Below are positions 63,039 through 64,000 of a DNA stretch of 64,000 nt, piece by piece. Source of the DNA: Lachnospiraceae bacterium (GTDB lineage Bacteria > Bacillota > Clostridia > Lachnospirales > Lachnospiraceae); the NCBI GenBank assembly GCA_910575835.1, contig CAJTGB010000008.1:62001-126000 (forward strand), in the 5' to 3' direction. Every line of letters starts with the position of its first letter. Within the stretch, counting starts at the first letter, position 1. The notes under the pieces were generated by a model. It saw only the letters and a program-made list of their open reading frames with translations, searched no databases and was not told where the DNA came from. Position numbers and translations under genes: made by a program.

Positions 63039-63962
63039 ATGGCAAAATTTATCATAAAGCGTATCGGATATATGCTGATCACGCTGTTTATCGTCATAAC
63101 GGCAACATTCTTTCTGATGCACAGTATCCCCGGAGATCCTCTCGCGCATATGGCGAGGAATCTCCCGGAACAGACGAGAGAGAATTATTATGAAAAATAT
63201 GGATTGGATAAATCTACTCCGGAGCAGTATGTGATCTTCATGAAGAATCTGCTCACCAAAGGAGAGATGGGAGAGTCCTTAAGATATCCGGGACGTGAAG
63301 TTACAGACACGCTGATGACCAATTCCGCGGTATCTGCAAAACCCGGCGGGATGGCGCTGGTTGCAGGTCTTATCATTGGTATCCTTCTGGGGATCGTCGC
63401 TGCCCTTAATAAGAATAAGTGGCCGGACTATATCGTCATGTTCATCGCGATCCTGGGGATCACGGTGCCTGTCTTTGTCCTGGCATCCGTCCTTCAGTAC
63501 ATCTTCAGCGTGAAGCTGATGGTGCTTCCGACAACGGGATGGGGAAGCTGGAAGAATATCGTGCTTCCGATCATTGTACTGAGTTTTGGAACTATAGCGA
63601 CATATGCACGATATGTGAAATCCAACATGCTGGATGTCATGGGACAGGATTACATCCTCACGGCAGAGGCAAAGGGCGTCAGCAGATTTAACGTGGTCAA
63701 AAAGCATGTCCTTAAGAATGCATTCCTTCCATGTATGACACTTCTGGTGGGACAGGTGTCCGGTATCTTCACCGGTTCTTTCGTAGTGGAGAAGATCTTC
63801 GGTATCCCGGGACTTGGTTTCTACTATATCAATTCAATCAATGACAGAGACTATACGATGATCATCGGTACAACGATCTTTGCGGCCGCGCTGTTCGTAT
63901 TCGTACAGCTTGCAGTGGATATCGCGTATAGTCTTATGGACCCGAGAATTCGTGTGAAGTAG
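63039..63962 (+). CDS. oppB: Oligopeptide ABC transporter permease (OppB type)
   Basis: 307 residues from the ATG at 63039; the open frame extends upstream through the terminator but GGGAGAG lies before this ATG. Six membrane segments. MAKFIIKRIGYMLITLFIVI start is typical of OppB/DppB, and the EAA loop reads ILTAEAKGVSRFNVVKKHVL. Twelve bases separate it from the next permease gene. Confidence 0.94.
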   Translation: MAKFIIKRIGYMLITLFIVITATFFLMHSIPGDPLAHMARNLPEQTRENYYEKYGLDKSTPEQYVIFMKNLLTKGEMGESLRYPGREVTDTLMTNSAVSAKPGGMALVAGLIIGILLGIVAALNKNKWPDYIVMFIAILGITVPVFVLASVLQYIFSVKLMVLPTTGWGSWKNIVLPIIVLSFGTIATYARYVKSNMLDVMGQDYILTAEAKGVSRFNVVKKHVLKNAFLPCMTLLVGQVSGIFTGSFVVEKIFGIPGLGFYYINSINDRDYTMIIGTTIFAAALFVFVQLAVDIAYSLMDPRIRVK

Positions 63963-63974
63963 GAGGAAGAGCAG

Positions 63975-64000
63975 ATGTTGGTAAACCATGATGTGACAGA
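63975..64000 (+). CDS. Start of next gene, probably OppC-type permease (cut by window end)
   Basis: An ATG at 63975 with AGGAGGAAGA just before it begins MLVNHDVT. By position it should be the second permease subunit. Only eight codons are visible. Confidence 0.5.

Noticed and set aside
1-64000. tRNA and rRNA genes
   Set aside because: I saw no tRNA cloverleaf with TTCRANNC-type arm or rRNA signature while reading; a covariance-model scan would be needed to exclude small RNAs.

Overview
The window looks like a chromosomal stretch of a gut-type Lachnospiraceae bacterium (Clostridia). The evidence is the gene content and order: mreB-like/recD2/comF followed by cdaA-cdaR and an HPr-like gene, a T-box-controlled trpEGDCFBA operon, 4Fe-4S-type PurF, a Bce-type antimicrobial-peptide module, and a DUF5717/DUF5716/TPR cassette that I know only from this family. 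Species cannot be fixed from the sequence alone. Coding is almost entirely on the + strand.

Layout. 1-2.6 kb: 3' part of pyrG, then purF. 2.6-12.1 kb: an accessory zone of gene remnants (acetyltransferase, uracil-DNA glycosylase-like, WYL regulator, ABC transporter, Fe-alcohol dehydrogenase, immunity-like protein). Set among them are a LysR regulator, two cyclophilin-like lipoproteins, a DUF3737 protein, an integrase tail with an Rpn-type nuclease, a group II intron/IS3 scar, and an intact AAA-ATPase/PD-(D/E)XK protein. 12.5-19.1 kb: a complete phosphate operon, pstSCAB-phoU-phoB-phoR, behind a Pho-box-like promoter. 19.6-20.9 kb: argD. 21.0-28.0 kb: the tryptophan operon behind a T-box leader. 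28.2-32.0 kb: a second scrapyard in which pullulanase, transposase and integrase fragments are joined end to end, followed by a second copy of the integrase-tail/Rpn segment. 32.0-37.3 kb: uvrB and uvrA behind LexA-like sites. 37.5-45.5 kb: mreB-like, recD2, comF, two unknown membrane proteins, cdaA, cdaR and an HPr-like gene. 45.5-50.4 kb: two-component system plus Bce-type ABC transporter. 50.6-56.4 kb: cupin, then the three-gene DUF5717/DUF5716/TPR cassette. 56.5-64 kb: purB, an AGCS-type amino acid:cation symporter, an acetyltransferase remnant, an RpiR regulator and the start of an oligopeptide ABC transporter operon that runs off the window.

How the genes work together. PstSCAB imports phosphate, and PhoU-PhoR-PhoB should sense supply and activate the operon at its own promoter. 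TrpEGDCFBA makes tryptophan from chorismate when uncharged tRNA-Trp disrupts the leader terminator. UvrAB starts nucleotide excision repair. The Bce module senses and removes peptide antibiotics. CdaA/CdaR makes c-di-AMP. The DUF5717-DUF5716-TPR cassette pairs a degenerate Hsp70/actin-like protein with two repeat-rich soluble partners; its function is unknown and it is the best candidate here for an undescribed system.

Dispersed repeats are a second theme: a 135-bp palindromic element that supplies part of a lipoprotein N-terminus and also sits in the trp leader, a 29-bp hairpin repeat in three copies, and in-frame tandem repeats in an Rpn nuclease and in the Bce-type histidine kinase.
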